Assembly (NCBI GenBank): GCA_934167305.1
Contig: CAKPKQ010000002.1
Span: forward strand, 1 to 64,000
Direction of reading: 5' to 3'
DNA: 64,000 nt
Source: an uncultured Clostridia bacterium
Lineage (GTDB): Bacteria; Bacillota; Clostridia; TANB77; CAG-508
In this document: one piece after another, positions 25,239-32,784 of the stretch
Numbering within the stretch: position 1 is the stretch's first letter
Layout: every line of letters starts with the position of its first letter
The notes under the pieces: model-generated
Seen by the model: the letters and a program-made list of their open reading frames with translations, nothing else
Told to the model about the DNA's origin: nothing
Databases searched by the model: none
Translations under genes and position numbers: made by a program

Positions 25239-25561
25239 ACCCCTTTACACCTCATAAAGATTATATCACAAAAACCTTATTTGATATAGCCCAATTTTAT
25301 ATTTTATAAGAGGACGCGTCTTGCTCTTACAAGATAATATTAACAAAAAAAATTCACTTTGGAAAGAGGCGTTTTTTTTGCTTGTTTGCTCGAAAAATCG
25401 GTTATCGAAATTCTTAAAACCCTTTATAGAAGCGTTTTTTTATTTTTTTAAATAGAACACTTTTTTAAAATTTGCGTACGAGAATTTATCTAAAAAACTT
25501 GATATTCTTTAATTGCTAGCAAATTTAATGGCTCTATTATAGCCAATGTTGGAGGTATAAA
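25239..25561. other. Element intergenic region, divergent promoters likely
   Basis: This separates the cargo operon from the xis-int pair. It contains an 8-bp palindrome GACGCGTC (near 25312-25321) flanked by AAGAG and TTGCTCTT, and several T-runs after short G-rich words (GGCGTTTTTTTT, GCGTTTTTTTA) that could be weak transcript ends. No ORF is supported. Confidence 0.45.
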
Positions 25562-25804
25562 ATGGCAAATGAATATATTGACATTAAAGATTTATTAAGT
25601 CGTGTAAAAGTCAAAAAAATTGTGAATATAGATGACTTATCATCTTACTTGAATATTTCCATATCAGAGATTAGAAAGTTAATAAGGGAAAGTGATATTC
25701 CATATTTTAGAATAAGAAGTGCATATAGATTTGACTTAATTAAGATAAATGAATGGGTAGAAAATTTAGAAAAAAAAGAACAAGAAAAAGTCTTGTATTA
25801 CTAG
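25562..25804 (+). CDS. Excisionase-like helix-turn-helix protein
   Basis: This 80-residue protein carries an excisionase-type winged HTH: V-N-I-D-D-L-S-S-Y-L-N-I-S, then ISEIRKLIRESDIPYFRIRS and YRFDLIKINEWVE. It lies 75 nt upstream of the integrase on the same strand, the normal place for an Xis that directs excision. TGGAGG precedes the ATG. A second, different HTH protein at 21206 shares the same fold by eye. Confidence 0.8.
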   Translation: MANEYIDIKDLLSRVKVKKIVNIDDLSSYLNISISEIRKLIRESDIPYFRIRSAYRFDLIKINEWVENLEKKEQEKVLYY

Positions 25805-25878
25805 TAAAATTGCGGGTTATATGGTATAATATATGTATGTATAAATGGTGCGTATAACTCGTTGAAAGGAGTGTAAAA

Positions 25879-27099
25879 ATGAGTTATAAAAGAATAGGCA
25901 CTAAGGACGGTATAGGACATTATGAAATCATTATAGAAGCGGGCTATGATATTCACGGAAAAAGACAAAGAAAGAGATTTCGCGAATTTGGAACAAAAGA
26001 AGAAATCGAAATTAAGCACGCTGAATATATGAAAAAATACTATCATAAGGGTAAAAAATTAAATCTAAACAATTTTACTTTTAAAGAATATACCGAAATA
26101 TTTATAAGAGATTATTGCGAACCAAATATAAGTAAAGTAACACTTAAAGACTATAAACAAATGTTAAATACTATTATGCTTTATTTAGGTAATAAGAAAT
26201 TAAATAAAATAACTTCTCACGATTTAGACATTATGTATAACACTATTAGAAAGGGAAAAAAAGGTAAAGAACTTGCGCCCAAAACTATGTCACACTACTA
26301 CAATTTAATGAGTTTAATGTTTAAACAAGCAAAGAAATGGAAATATATCGAGATAAACCCCAACGAAGATGCAGTAAAACCTAAACTAGTAAAGAGAAAG
26401 CGAAATTGTTATGATAAAGAACAAGTTATGACATTATTAAAATGCCTAAACAACGAAAATATCAAGTATAGGACAATAATAGCTTTAACTCTTAAAAGCG
26501 GTATTCGTAGAAGCGAATTATGCGCGCTTCGTTGGAACGATATAGACTTTATCAATAACACTATATACATTGATAATTCATTAAAAGTTATAAATGGCGT
26601 AGTTGATGAGGAAAAAGCTAAAACCGAATATTCTATTAGAACAATTCATTTAGGAAATGGAATTATGTCGTTATTACAAGAATATAAAAATTGGCAAGAT
26701 GAGTATATAATTAGTTTAGGCGATAAATGGCAAGGCACAAATAGAGTTTTTACTTCGCCCAATGGACAACATATGCACCCTGATACTTGTAGTGATATAT
26801 TAAGAAAAGTTATAAGAAAGTATGATTTACCTAAAATAACATTTCACGAATTAAGACATACTTGTGCTAGTATTTTGAATAGTAATGGAATAGATATAAA
26901 AACTATAAGTGAAACATTAGGACATTCAAATGTCGATATTACAATGAATATTTATACACATTCATTTACACAAAACAAAATCGAGTGCGCAAATGTTTTT
27001 GATAGACTAGATGAAGAAATAAATAATAGTATAGAAAATAGTCAAAAAATTATGCTTATGGCACAAAATATCGGCACAAGCATAAAAAAAGAGTGTTAA
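25879..27099 (+). CDS. int: Tyrosine recombinase integrase
   Basis: This 406-residue protein has an N-terminal AP2-like arm-binding domain (about 1-60), a SAM-like core-binding domain (about 65-165) and a catalytic domain with R210 (SGIRRSELCALRW), H323-E-L-R326, H349 (LGHSNVD) and nucleophile Y359. It catalyses site-specific recombination between the 13-bp core at the ends of the element. The arm-type GGCACAA repeats overlap its 3' end. AAAGGAG precedes ATG 25879. Cys and Arg use (CGT, CGC, CGA) is richer than in the host genes, consistent with transfer. Confidence 0.95.
   Translation: MSYKRIGTKDGIGHYEIIIEAGYDIHGKRQRKRFREFGTKEEIEIKHAEYMKKYYHKGKKLNLNNFTFKEYTEIFIRDYCEPNISKVTLKDYKQMLNTIMLYLGNKKLNKITSHDLDIMYNTIRKGKKGKELAPKTMSHYYNLMSLMFKQAKKWKYIEINPNEDAVKPKLVKRKRNCYDKEQVMTLLKCLNNENIKYRTIIALTLKSGIRRSELCALRWNDIDFINNTIYIDNSLKVINGVVDEEKAKTEYSIRTIHLGNGIMSLLQEYKNWQDEYIISLGDKWQGTNRVFTSPNGQHMHPDTCSDILRKVIRKYDLPKITFHELRHTCASILNSNGIDIKTISETLGHSNVDITMNIYTHSFTQNKIECANVFDRLDEEINNSIENSQKIMLMAQNIGTSIKKEC
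27060..27079 (+). promoter_or_regulatory. Candidate integrase arm-type site, right end
   Basis: Two direct GGCACAA copies 6 nt apart within the last codons of int match the left-end pair at 20474-20492. Confidence 0.5.
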
Positions 27100-27124
27100 A
27101 ATCTACCACATTTTAACACTTTTT
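27092..27124 (+). terminator. Terminator of the integrase gene
   Basis: AGTGTTAAAAT and ATTTTAACACT pair around CTACCAC, followed by TTTT; the stem contains the int stop codon. Confidence 0.75.
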
Positions 27125-27134
27125 ATTATCTAAT

Positions 27135-27211
27135 TGGTAGCGAGAGGGGGATTCGAACCCTCGACACCGCGGGTATGAACCGCGTGCTCTAGCCAACTGA
27201 GCTATCTCGCC
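27135..27211 (-). tRNA. tRNA-Met (CAT), carried inside the element end
   Basis: A 77-nt tRNA with encoded CCA: acceptor GGCGAGA/TCTCGCT, D arm AGCTCAGTTGGCTAGAGCA, anticodon stem CGCGG/CCGCG around TTCATAC, T loop TTCGAAT. One A-C mismatch is visible in the T stem. Anticodon CAT could also belong to an initiator or lysidine-modified Ile tRNA; the U/A features fit elongator Met best. It lies 40 nt behind the broken 5' half of the native tRNA, in the same direction, so it can use the native promoter at 27320-27348. Confidence 0.9.
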
Positions 27212-27251
27212 GTAAAAAATATTTAATGGCTTGTTTCTCGACTAGACCGAA

Positions 27252-27293
27252 CGGGTATGAACCGGTTGCTCTAGCCAACTGAGCTATCTCGCC
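27252..27293 (-). mobile_element. attR with 5' half of the split tRNA-Met gene
   Basis: The minus strand reads GGCGAGATAGCTCAGTTGGC and continues through the anticodon loop to CCCG, then diverges into non-tRNA sequence. With 20306-20340 it would rebuild a 77-nt tRNA-Met. The core CGGTTCATACCCG occupies 27252-27264. Confidence 0.85.
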
Positions 27294-27319
27294 ATATGTT
27301 ATTTGTTAACGCGATTTAT

Positions 27320-27348
27320 ATTATAATATGCTTTTTTTATTTTGTCAA
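27320..27348 (-). promoter_or_regulatory. Native tRNA promoter
   Basis: On the minus strand a consensus TTGACA (27348-27343) and TATAAT (27325-27320) are spaced 17 nt, about 27 nt before the tRNA 5' half. It would now transcribe the broken half and then the element's intact tRNA-Met. Confidence 0.8.
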
Positions 27349-27360
27349 TAAAAATACATT

Positions 27361-27387
27361 AAAAAGTTGAGCCTAGCTCAACTTTTT
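27361..27387. terminator. Intrinsic terminator of the 27396-27683 gene
   Basis: AAAAAGTTGAGC and GCTCAACTTTTT pair around CTA; usable on both strands. Confidence 0.8.
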
Positions 27388-27395
27388 ATATTAAA

Positions 27396-27683
27396 TTACT
27401 TTTCTTCAATTTCTTTAGATTGTTCTTTGCTTTCTCTCTTTGCTTCTGCAACTTTAGCAGCATTTTTTTCATCAACAGTTATGTTTTCTACAATACTACC
27501 CTTTCCGCCTTTTTTACCTGTTGAAGGTTTATTAAAGTTACTTTCCATTGCATTAACTCTTTCTAAAGATTCTTTTAGTTCTGCATATTTAGGATCATTG
27601 CTTTCTTCTATATCTTCCATTTCTGGATAATCTTCACCTAAAGTTACATTCCAAAAATGACTTAATCTTTCTTTTAATTTCAT
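27396..27683 (-). CDS. Small charged hypothetical protein
   Basis: The start is set at ATG 27683 because GGAGG lies 8 nt before it; the in-frame ATG at 27698 overlaps that ribosome site. The 95-residue protein begins M-K-L-K-E-R-L-S-H-F-W-N-V-T-L-G and is then acidic and helical, with a Gly/Lys-rich linker (TGKKGGKGS) and a Lys/Glu tail. It has no membrane segment. Family unknown. It stands alone between its own terminator and rpoD. Confidence 0.65.
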   Translation of the reverse strand: MKLKERLSHFWNVTLGEDYPEMEDIEESNDPKYAELKESLERVNAMESNFNKPSTGKKGGKGSIVENITVDEKNAAKVAEAKRESKEQSKEIEEK

Positions 27684-27837
27684 ATATATCTCCTCCATTT
27701 TTAATGGCTAAATTTCATAATACATATAAATTGTACCACATTATTTCATAAAAATCAAGCTTTCAATTCAAAAATACTGCTCGAAGCTGAGCAAATGCCC
27801 AGCTTCGGATTAATATCGTTACTATTTTTTTCCAATT

Positions 27838-29196
27838 TTAATTCATATAATCTCTTAATTTTTTGCTTCTGCTTGGATGTCTTAACTTTCTTAAAGCTTT
27901 AGCTTCAATTTGTCTAATTCTTTCACGGGTAACCATGAACTCTTTGCCAACTTCTTCAAGTGTTCTTGATTTTCCGTCTTCAAGTCCAAATCTAAGTTTT
28001 AAAACCTTAGCTTCTCTTGGAGTTAATGTGCTCATAACTTCTTCAAGTTGCTCTCTTAATAATGTGTATGCTGCTGAATCTTGTGGAGCTGGTGTATCTT
28101 CATCTTGAATAAAGTCTTCTAGGTGGCTGTCATCTTCTTCTCCTATTGGTGTTTCAAGAGATACTGGATCTTGTGCAATTTTTTGAATCTCAGCAACTTT
28201 TTCAACTGGTATTTCCATTTCAGCTGCAATTTCTTCTGGTGTTGGTTCTCTACCATTTTGTTGTAATAAATGTCTTGAAGTCCTAATTAATTTATTTATT
28301 GTTTCTACCATGTGAACTGGTATACGTATAGTTCTTGCTTGATCAGCTATAGCTCTTGTAATTGCTTGTCTTATCCACCATGTTGCATAAGTACTAAATT
28401 TGTAACCTTTTGTATAATCAAATTTTTCTACTGCTTTTATTAGTCCCATATTTCCTTCTTGTATTAAATCTAAAAGTAGCATTCCTCTTCCAACATATTT
28501 TTTTGCAATACTTACAACAAGTCTCAAGTTAGACTCTGTTAATTTTTGTTTTGCTCCTTCTTCTCCATTTAATATTCTTTGGGCTAAATCTAATTCTTGA
28601 TCATATGTTAACAATGGAATTTTTCCTATTTCTCTTAAATACATTCTAACAGGATCATCTACACTTATGCCTTCCATATTAGTTAAGTCTATATCTTCAA
28701 GTTTGATGTCCTCAACTTCTCTTAAATCATCCATGTCTGGCTCTGCATCTAAGTCTCCATCTTTTAAAACTTCTACTCCTAATCCTTCAAATGTATCAAA
28801 AACTTCTTCGATTTGGTCAGGATTTGTGTTTTCTAGTTCATTAGCTAATTCTCCATAGGTGATTTTTCCATTTTCCTTTGCTTTTTTTAGTATACTTTCA
28901 ACCTTTTCTTTACTAATTTCATCAAGTTCTTTTACTTTTTTTACTTTGTTTTCTTCATCTTTTTCTGGTTCTTCTTGTTTTTTAGTATCAACTGTTTTTT
29001 CAGCCTTTTCACTTTCAACTTGACTGTTATTTTCAATTACTTTTTCTGATTTCACATTGTCTTTATTTTCTTTTTCTGGCTTTTCTTCTTTTACAACTTT
29101 GCTTTTCTTTGCTCTAGTCTTTTTTTCTTTTTTAGGTTCTTCTACTTTTTTTGCTTTATCTTCTATTATTGGTTCATCTTCTTGCTTCTTTTTCAT
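27838..29196 (-). CDS. rpoD: Primary sigma factor RpoD (SigA)
   Basis: This 452-residue sigma-70 factor has a long Lys/Glu-rich N-terminal tail (about 1-90), a region 1.1-like segment (TYGELANELENTNPDQIEEV), region 1.2 (DPVRMYLREIGKIPLLT), region 2 (YKFSTYATWWIRQAITRAI), region 3 and the region 4 helix-turn-helix (TRERIRQIEAKALRKLRHPS). It directs RNA polymerase to the TTGACA/TATAAT promoters seen across this window. It follows dnaG with a 14-nt gap, the conserved dnaG-rpoD macromolecular synthesis order. The charged tail is longer than in many clostridia. Confidence 0.97.
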   Translation of the reverse strand: MKKKQEDEPIIEDKAKKVEEPKKEKKTRAKKSKVVKEEKPEKENKDNVKSEKVIENNSQVESEKAEKTVDTKKQEEPEKDEENKVKKVKELDEISKEKVESILKKAKENGKITYGELANELENTNPDQIEEVFDTFEGLGVEVLKDGDLDAEPDMDDLREVEDIKLEDIDLTNMEGISVDDPVRMYLREIGKIPLLTYDQELDLAQRILNGEEGAKQKLTESNLRLVVSIAKKYVGRGMLLLDLIQEGNMGLIKAVEKFDYTKGYKFSTYATWWIRQAITRAIADQARTIRIPVHMVETINKLIRTSRHLLQQNGREPTPEEIAAEMEIPVEKVAEIQKIAQDPVSLETPIGEEDDSHLEDFIQDEDTPAPQDSAAYTLLREQLEEVMSTLTPREAKVLKLRFGLEDGKSRTLEEVGKEFMVTRERIRQIEAKALRKLRHPSRSKKLRDYMN

Positions 29197-29210
29197 ATAT
29201 ATTAAACCTC

Positions 29211-30995
29211 CTATTTGATCTTAGCCAATTTCAAAATAATATTGTTTAATTCTTTTTCTAATTCTTTCATATTTTCTGTACTTGACTCAGTGTCTAATTT
29301 TTTTAAAATTTCATTTCTTCTATTTACTAATTTTTGTTTTTCATAAATTCCAATCAAATCATCTATTGCCTTATCTACATCTGTTATTTCAAAATCTTCA
29401 GCCATTATTTCGGTAATACGACTAATGATATTTTCATCTTGAAACCAATCCACAATTTGATTAGTATTAATATTTCCTTTTTCAAATTCTTCATACATTT
29501 TTTTCAAAATTTGCTTGTTTGCTTCATCCTGTATATCATTTAATGTAATTGTTCCTTTTAGTTTTTCATAAGCTTTAGCATATTCATTTATAAGTAAATA
29601 TATTACTAATTTTTCTCTTTTAAGTGTAGCTTCTGGAATATTAGTTTTTTCCTCTTCTTTTGGTTCCATTACAACTACTTTTCTTTCTAATTTTTTGCTT
29701 CCTTGATTGTCTTTATAAATCAATTTATTTATTTCAGCATAAATTGCTTCTTTTGAAATTTTGTATTCTCGTGCTATTTTGTCAACATATATTTCTCTTT
29801 CGATTTGATTTGTTACTTTCGCTAAAATTTTTGCAATTTCATTTAAAAATTTTATTTTATCATTAGTATTTTCTATGTTTAATTCTCTTAATAGAACTTT
29901 TACTTTAAATTCTACTAAAGAAATTGCATTGTCCACACATTTTTGAAATCTTTCTGGTCCATATTTTAAAACATATTCATCAGGATCTTTTGCACCTTCT
30001 ATTTGCAATACTCTAATATCGCAACCTAAGTTTTGTAATATTTCCATTCCTCTTAATATTGCTGCTTGTCCAGCTCCATCTGCATCATACCCTAAAATTA
30101 CTTGTTCACTGTGTCGCCTTAATAACCTACCTTGTGCCTCTGTCATTGCAGTTCCAAGTGACGCTACAACATTTGTAATACCTCTTTGGTATAACGAGAT
30201 AGCATCCATATAGCCTTCAACAATAATAATTTTTTTCGTGTCATATTTTTTTGCCACATTAAGTCCAAATAAATTTCTGCCTTTACTATACACAATATTT
30301 TCTGGTGAATTTATATACTTTGGTTTACTATCATCTAAAACTCTTCCACCAAATGCAATAACTCTTTCTCTAACATCTTGTATTGGAAACATTAGTCTCT
30401 TTCTAAAGCTATCCATGTAACCACCATTTTCGGTTTTCTTTATTAAACTTGATGCTAGCATTTCCTCTTCTGTGAATCCTTTTTGTTTTAATAGCAAATA
30501 TAATTCATTAAAGTTTCCAGCATATCCAATTAAAAATGCCTTCAAAGTTCTGTTGTCAAGTTTTCTTTTCTTTATATATTCTTGTGCTGCTTTAGATGTT
30601 GGTTTATATAAATTTTCATGATAAAATTCAGCAGCAATTTTGTTAATTTCATATACTTTTGCTTTTAACCTTGCTGTTCTATCATCTTCTGCATTTTCTA
30701 AAGTTGGTAATGTGATATTGGCTCTATTGGCTAATAGTTCTAAGGTGTCTTTAAAGTCTAATCCCTCTATTTTAGATATAAAATGAATTACATTTCCACC
30801 TGCTCCACACCCAAAGCAATGAAAAATTTGCTTATCAGGTGAAACAGCAAAAGAAGGAGACTTTTCTTTATGAAATGGACATAAGCCAAAAAAGTTTCTC
30901 CCACTTCTTTTAAGAGTTACATATTTTGATATTACATCTACAATATCATTACTTGCTCTTATTTCTTCAATTAGCTCATCACTATATCTTACCAA
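29211..30995 (-). CDS. dnaG: DNA primase DnaG
   Basis: This 594-residue primase has the CHC2 zinc finger (CPFHKEKSPSFAVSPDKQIF, then H-C-F-G-C-G), the TOPRIM domain (IIIVEGYMDAISLYQRGI and LGYDADGAG with catalytic acids) and a C-terminal DnaB-interacting helical region. It synthesises RNA primers at the replication fork. The stop lies 14 nt before the rpoD ATG. A weak ribosome site precedes ATG 30995; the upstream 125 nt hold the carD terminator. Confidence 0.97.
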   Translation of the reverse strand: MVRYSDELIEEIRASNDIVDVISKYVTLKRSGRNFFGLCPFHKEKSPSFAVSPDKQIFHCFGCGAGGNVIHFISKIEGLDFKDTLELLANRANITLPTLENAEDDRTARLKAKVYEINKIAAEFYHENLYKPTSKAAQEYIKKRKLDNRTLKAFLIGYAGNFNELYLLLKQKGFTEEEMLASSLIKKTENGGYMDSFRKRLMFPIQDVRERVIAFGGRVLDDSKPKYINSPENIVYSKGRNLFGLNVAKKYDTKKIIIVEGYMDAISLYQRGITNVVASLGTAMTEAQGRLLRRHSEQVILGYDADGAGQAAILRGMEILQNLGCDIRVLQIEGAKDPDEYVLKYGPERFQKCVDNAISLVEFKVKVLLRELNIENTNDKIKFLNEIAKILAKVTNQIEREIYVDKIAREYKISKEAIYAEINKLIYKDNQGSKKLERKVVVMEPKEEEKTNIPEATLKREKLVIYLLINEYAKAYEKLKGTITLNDIQDEANKQILKKMYEEFEKGNINTNQIVDWFQDENIISRITEIMAEDFEITDVDKAIDDLIGIYEKQKLVNRRNEILKKLDTESSTENMKELEKELNNIILKLAKIK

Positions 30996-31080
30996 TTTCT
31001 ACTTACCTTTCTATATACTATTTATATTATTCGACATAAAGTCTTTAAATCCTTCTATACATTATGACAAAAATTGAAAA

Positions 31081-31105
31081 AGAAGGCGCTTTTGGTCGCC
31101 TTCTT
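31081..31105 (-). terminator. Terminator of carD
   Basis: AAGAAGGCG and CGCCTTCTT form a stem on the minus strand, followed by TTTTTC. Confidence 0.8.
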
Positions 31106-31120
31106 GATGTCTTATTTATT

Positions 31121-31693
31121 TTATAGCTCTGTTGTGCTGTCATCAAATGGTATAAATTTGTTTACAACACTGGCATTTAAATCTATTTCTGGTTGTGGAG
31201 CTCTATACTCATTAAATGATAAATTAATTTTATTATTTATTAGTTCTTCAACTTCATCTTGTGATGCATGTTCTGCTAAAACAAGTTCACTAACTAATAT
31301 TTGTTTTGCATTAGAAAGCATCTTTTTTTCACCAGTTGATAGCCCTTTTTCTTTTTGTTTAAAGCTTAAATTTCTAACAACATCAGCTACTTCATATACA
31401 CTTCCACTTTTCATTTTTTCCATATTATCTCTATATCTTTTATTCCAATTTTGAGACATTTCAGTTTCGTCTTCACCAAGAATTGAAATAACTTTTTCAG
31501 CCTCTTCTTTGCCTATTACGTTTCTAACCCCTATTTGTTCCGCTCTATTAGTTGGAACCATTACTTTTACTTCACCTGGCATTTTTATAACATAATAAGA
31601 TTGGTTTTCTCCTAAAATATTTTTTTCTTCTATTGAATCAATTGTACCTGCTCCATGCATTGGATATACAATTTTATCACCTACATTAAACAT
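31121..31693 (-). CDS. carD: CarD-family transcriptional regulator
   Basis: This 190-residue protein has an N-terminal CarD/TRCF RNA-polymerase-interaction domain (FNVGDKIVYPMHGAGTIDSI, with VMVPTNRAEQIGVR) and a C-terminal helical DNA-binding domain (LSFKQKEKGLSTGEKKMLSN). CarD proteins bind the RNA polymerase beta subunit and stabilise open complexes at housekeeping promoters. AGGAG precedes ATG 31693. It is a single-gene unit ending in a clear terminator. Confidence 0.92.
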   Translation of the reverse strand: MFNVGDKIVYPMHGAGTIDSIEEKNILGENQSYYVIKMPGEVKVMVPTNRAEQIGVRNVIGKEEAEKVISILGEDETEMSQNWNKRYRDNMEKMKSGSVYEVADVVRNLSFKQKEKGLSTGEKKMLSNAKQILVSELVLAEHASQDEVEELINNKINLSFNEYRAPQPEIDLNASVVNKFIPFDDSTTEL

Positions 31694-31786
31694 GTAAGAC
31701 GCTCCTTTCTATTGCAAAATATTTGGTTTTTAGTTAAGAAAGGTTTTTAGGCTCTTCTCTAAACCGCAAATATATTATACTACAAA

Positions 31787-31817
31787 AAATGGTAAAAGTC
31801 AAAACTTTTACCATTTA
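31787..31817 (-). terminator. Terminator of dut
   Basis: AAATGGTAAAAGT and ACTTTTACCATTT pair around CAAA. On the minus strand it is followed by TTTTTTG. Confidence 0.75.
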
Positions 31818-31841
31818 TTTTTAGTATTTTATATTAGATTT

Positions 31842-32303
31842 TTATTTACTTGTAGACCCAAAACCGCCCATTCTAGCGCCTTCAGCATTATCATTATCTA
31901 CTGTAAAAAACTTTTGAAAAATTGCTTGTCCTATGCAATCTCCTTTTTTTATTTCTATATCTTCGTCTTTTATATTAAAAAACGCAAACATTATATGTCC
32001 GTCATTGTCTGGATTTCCATAATAATCTCCATCAACAATTCCAACACCATTTGATAATACTAATCCCTTTTTCTTTGGGTTAGAACTTCTATTGCAAAGC
32101 ATCAAATATTCATCTTCTGGCATATATGCTTTTATTCCTGTTTTTACTAAAGTTGGTGCTTGACCAGCTTTAAAAGCAGGAACTATACAATCTTCAGCAG
32201 CTTCTACATCATATCCAGCAGAATATTTTGTTTTACGTACTGGCATATTAATTTCTGCATTTTCAAATCCTTTTGCTATTTCAAATCCTCTTAATTTTTC
32301 CAT
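31842..32303 (-). CDS. dut: dUTP diphosphatase-family protein
   Basis: This 153-residue trimeric-type dUTPase has motif 1 (AGYDVEAAED), the NRSSNPKKKG serine motif, VGIVDGDYYGNPDN with the catalytic Asp, and the Gly-rich C-terminal motif GARMGGFGSTSK. It hydrolyses dUTP to dUMP and pyrophosphate, keeping uracil out of DNA. The insertion near motif 1-2 (IVPAFKAGQAPT) is typical of the clostridial/phage form. GGAG precedes ATG 32303. It stands alone between terminators. Confidence 0.92.
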   Translation of the reverse strand: MEKLRGFEIAKGFENAEINMPVRKTKYSAGYDVEAAEDCIVPAFKAGQAPTLVKTGIKAYMPEDEYLMLCNRSSNPKKKGLVLSNGVGIVDGDYYGNPDNDGHIMFAFFNIKDEDIEIKKGDCIGQAIFQKFFTVDNDNAEGARMGGFGSTSK

Positions 32304-32393
32304 TTTTATTTCTCCTTTAACAAATTTTCTTGAGTTATTATATAATAACTTTTTAAACTTGTCATCTCTTTTTGTATTTTTGACCGAAAAAAA

Positions 32394-32412
32394 GAGCCAT
32401 CAGTGACGGCTC
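32394..32412 (-). terminator. Terminator of the 32427-32663 gene
   Basis: GAGCCGTCA and TGATGGCTC form a compact stem on the minus strand, followed by seven T. Confidence 0.8.
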
Positions 32413-32426
32413 CTTTTAGGATATTT

Positions 32427-32663
32427 CTAGTTAGTGTCAATTCTGACAATCTCTCCTGTCCTTATATAGGTTAAATCCTTCTGTGGCTGTCCATATATAC
32501 TGTATTTTCTAATATCTGCTTCAAGTTTTTCTCCCACTCTGAGAGAACTTCTTAGCTTTACAAGCTCCGCCTCCAAAAAGGCTCCTTTGCTTATCAGGAT
32601 CTTTTCCTTTTTCTCTTGAATCACATACCGTGATCCAGTTTCAGTTGTAATTGTGATTGCCAT
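32427..32663 (-). CDS. Small hypothetical protein with atypical codon use
   Basis: The start is set at ATG 32663, 6 nt after AGGAGG; the open frame extends upstream but without a ribosome site. The 78-residue protein begins M-A-I-T-I-T-T-E-T-G-S-R-Y-V and is charged and probably beta/alpha. Its codons differ from its neighbours: CTG, AGC, GAG, CAG, GTG and AGG are common. Codon 12 is CGG, the only in-frame CGG I found in an intact gene of the window. That suggests recent transfer. It has its own strong terminator. No family recognised. Confidence 0.65.
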   Translation of the reverse strand: MAITITTETGSRYVIQEKKEKILISKGAFLEAELVKLRSSLRVGEKLEADIRKYSIYGQPQKDLTYIRTGEIVRIDTN

Positions 32664-32784
32664 GGTATTCCTCCTAAATAATAATTTGATATATATATTA
32701 TACCATTTTATCACTGATAAAGCAAACTAAGCTGGCTCTTTTCTGGTATTTACAGCCTTATTTATTGCAGTAATAATTTCACTT

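Larger units (their letters stand above)
20341..27264. mobile_element. Integrative element in the anticodon loop of tRNA-Met
   Basis: The element lies between two copies of CGGTTCATACCCG and is about 6.9 kb long. It carries a tyrosine recombinase, an excisionase-like protein, a second small HTH protein, an XRE regulator, several unknown proteins and a complete tRNA-Met. It has no capsid, terminase, conjugation or recognised replication genes, so it is at most mobilisable, or a satellite or cargo island. Insertion broke the resident tRNA-Met; the element's own tRNA copy sits 40 nt inside the right end. Confidence 0.85.
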
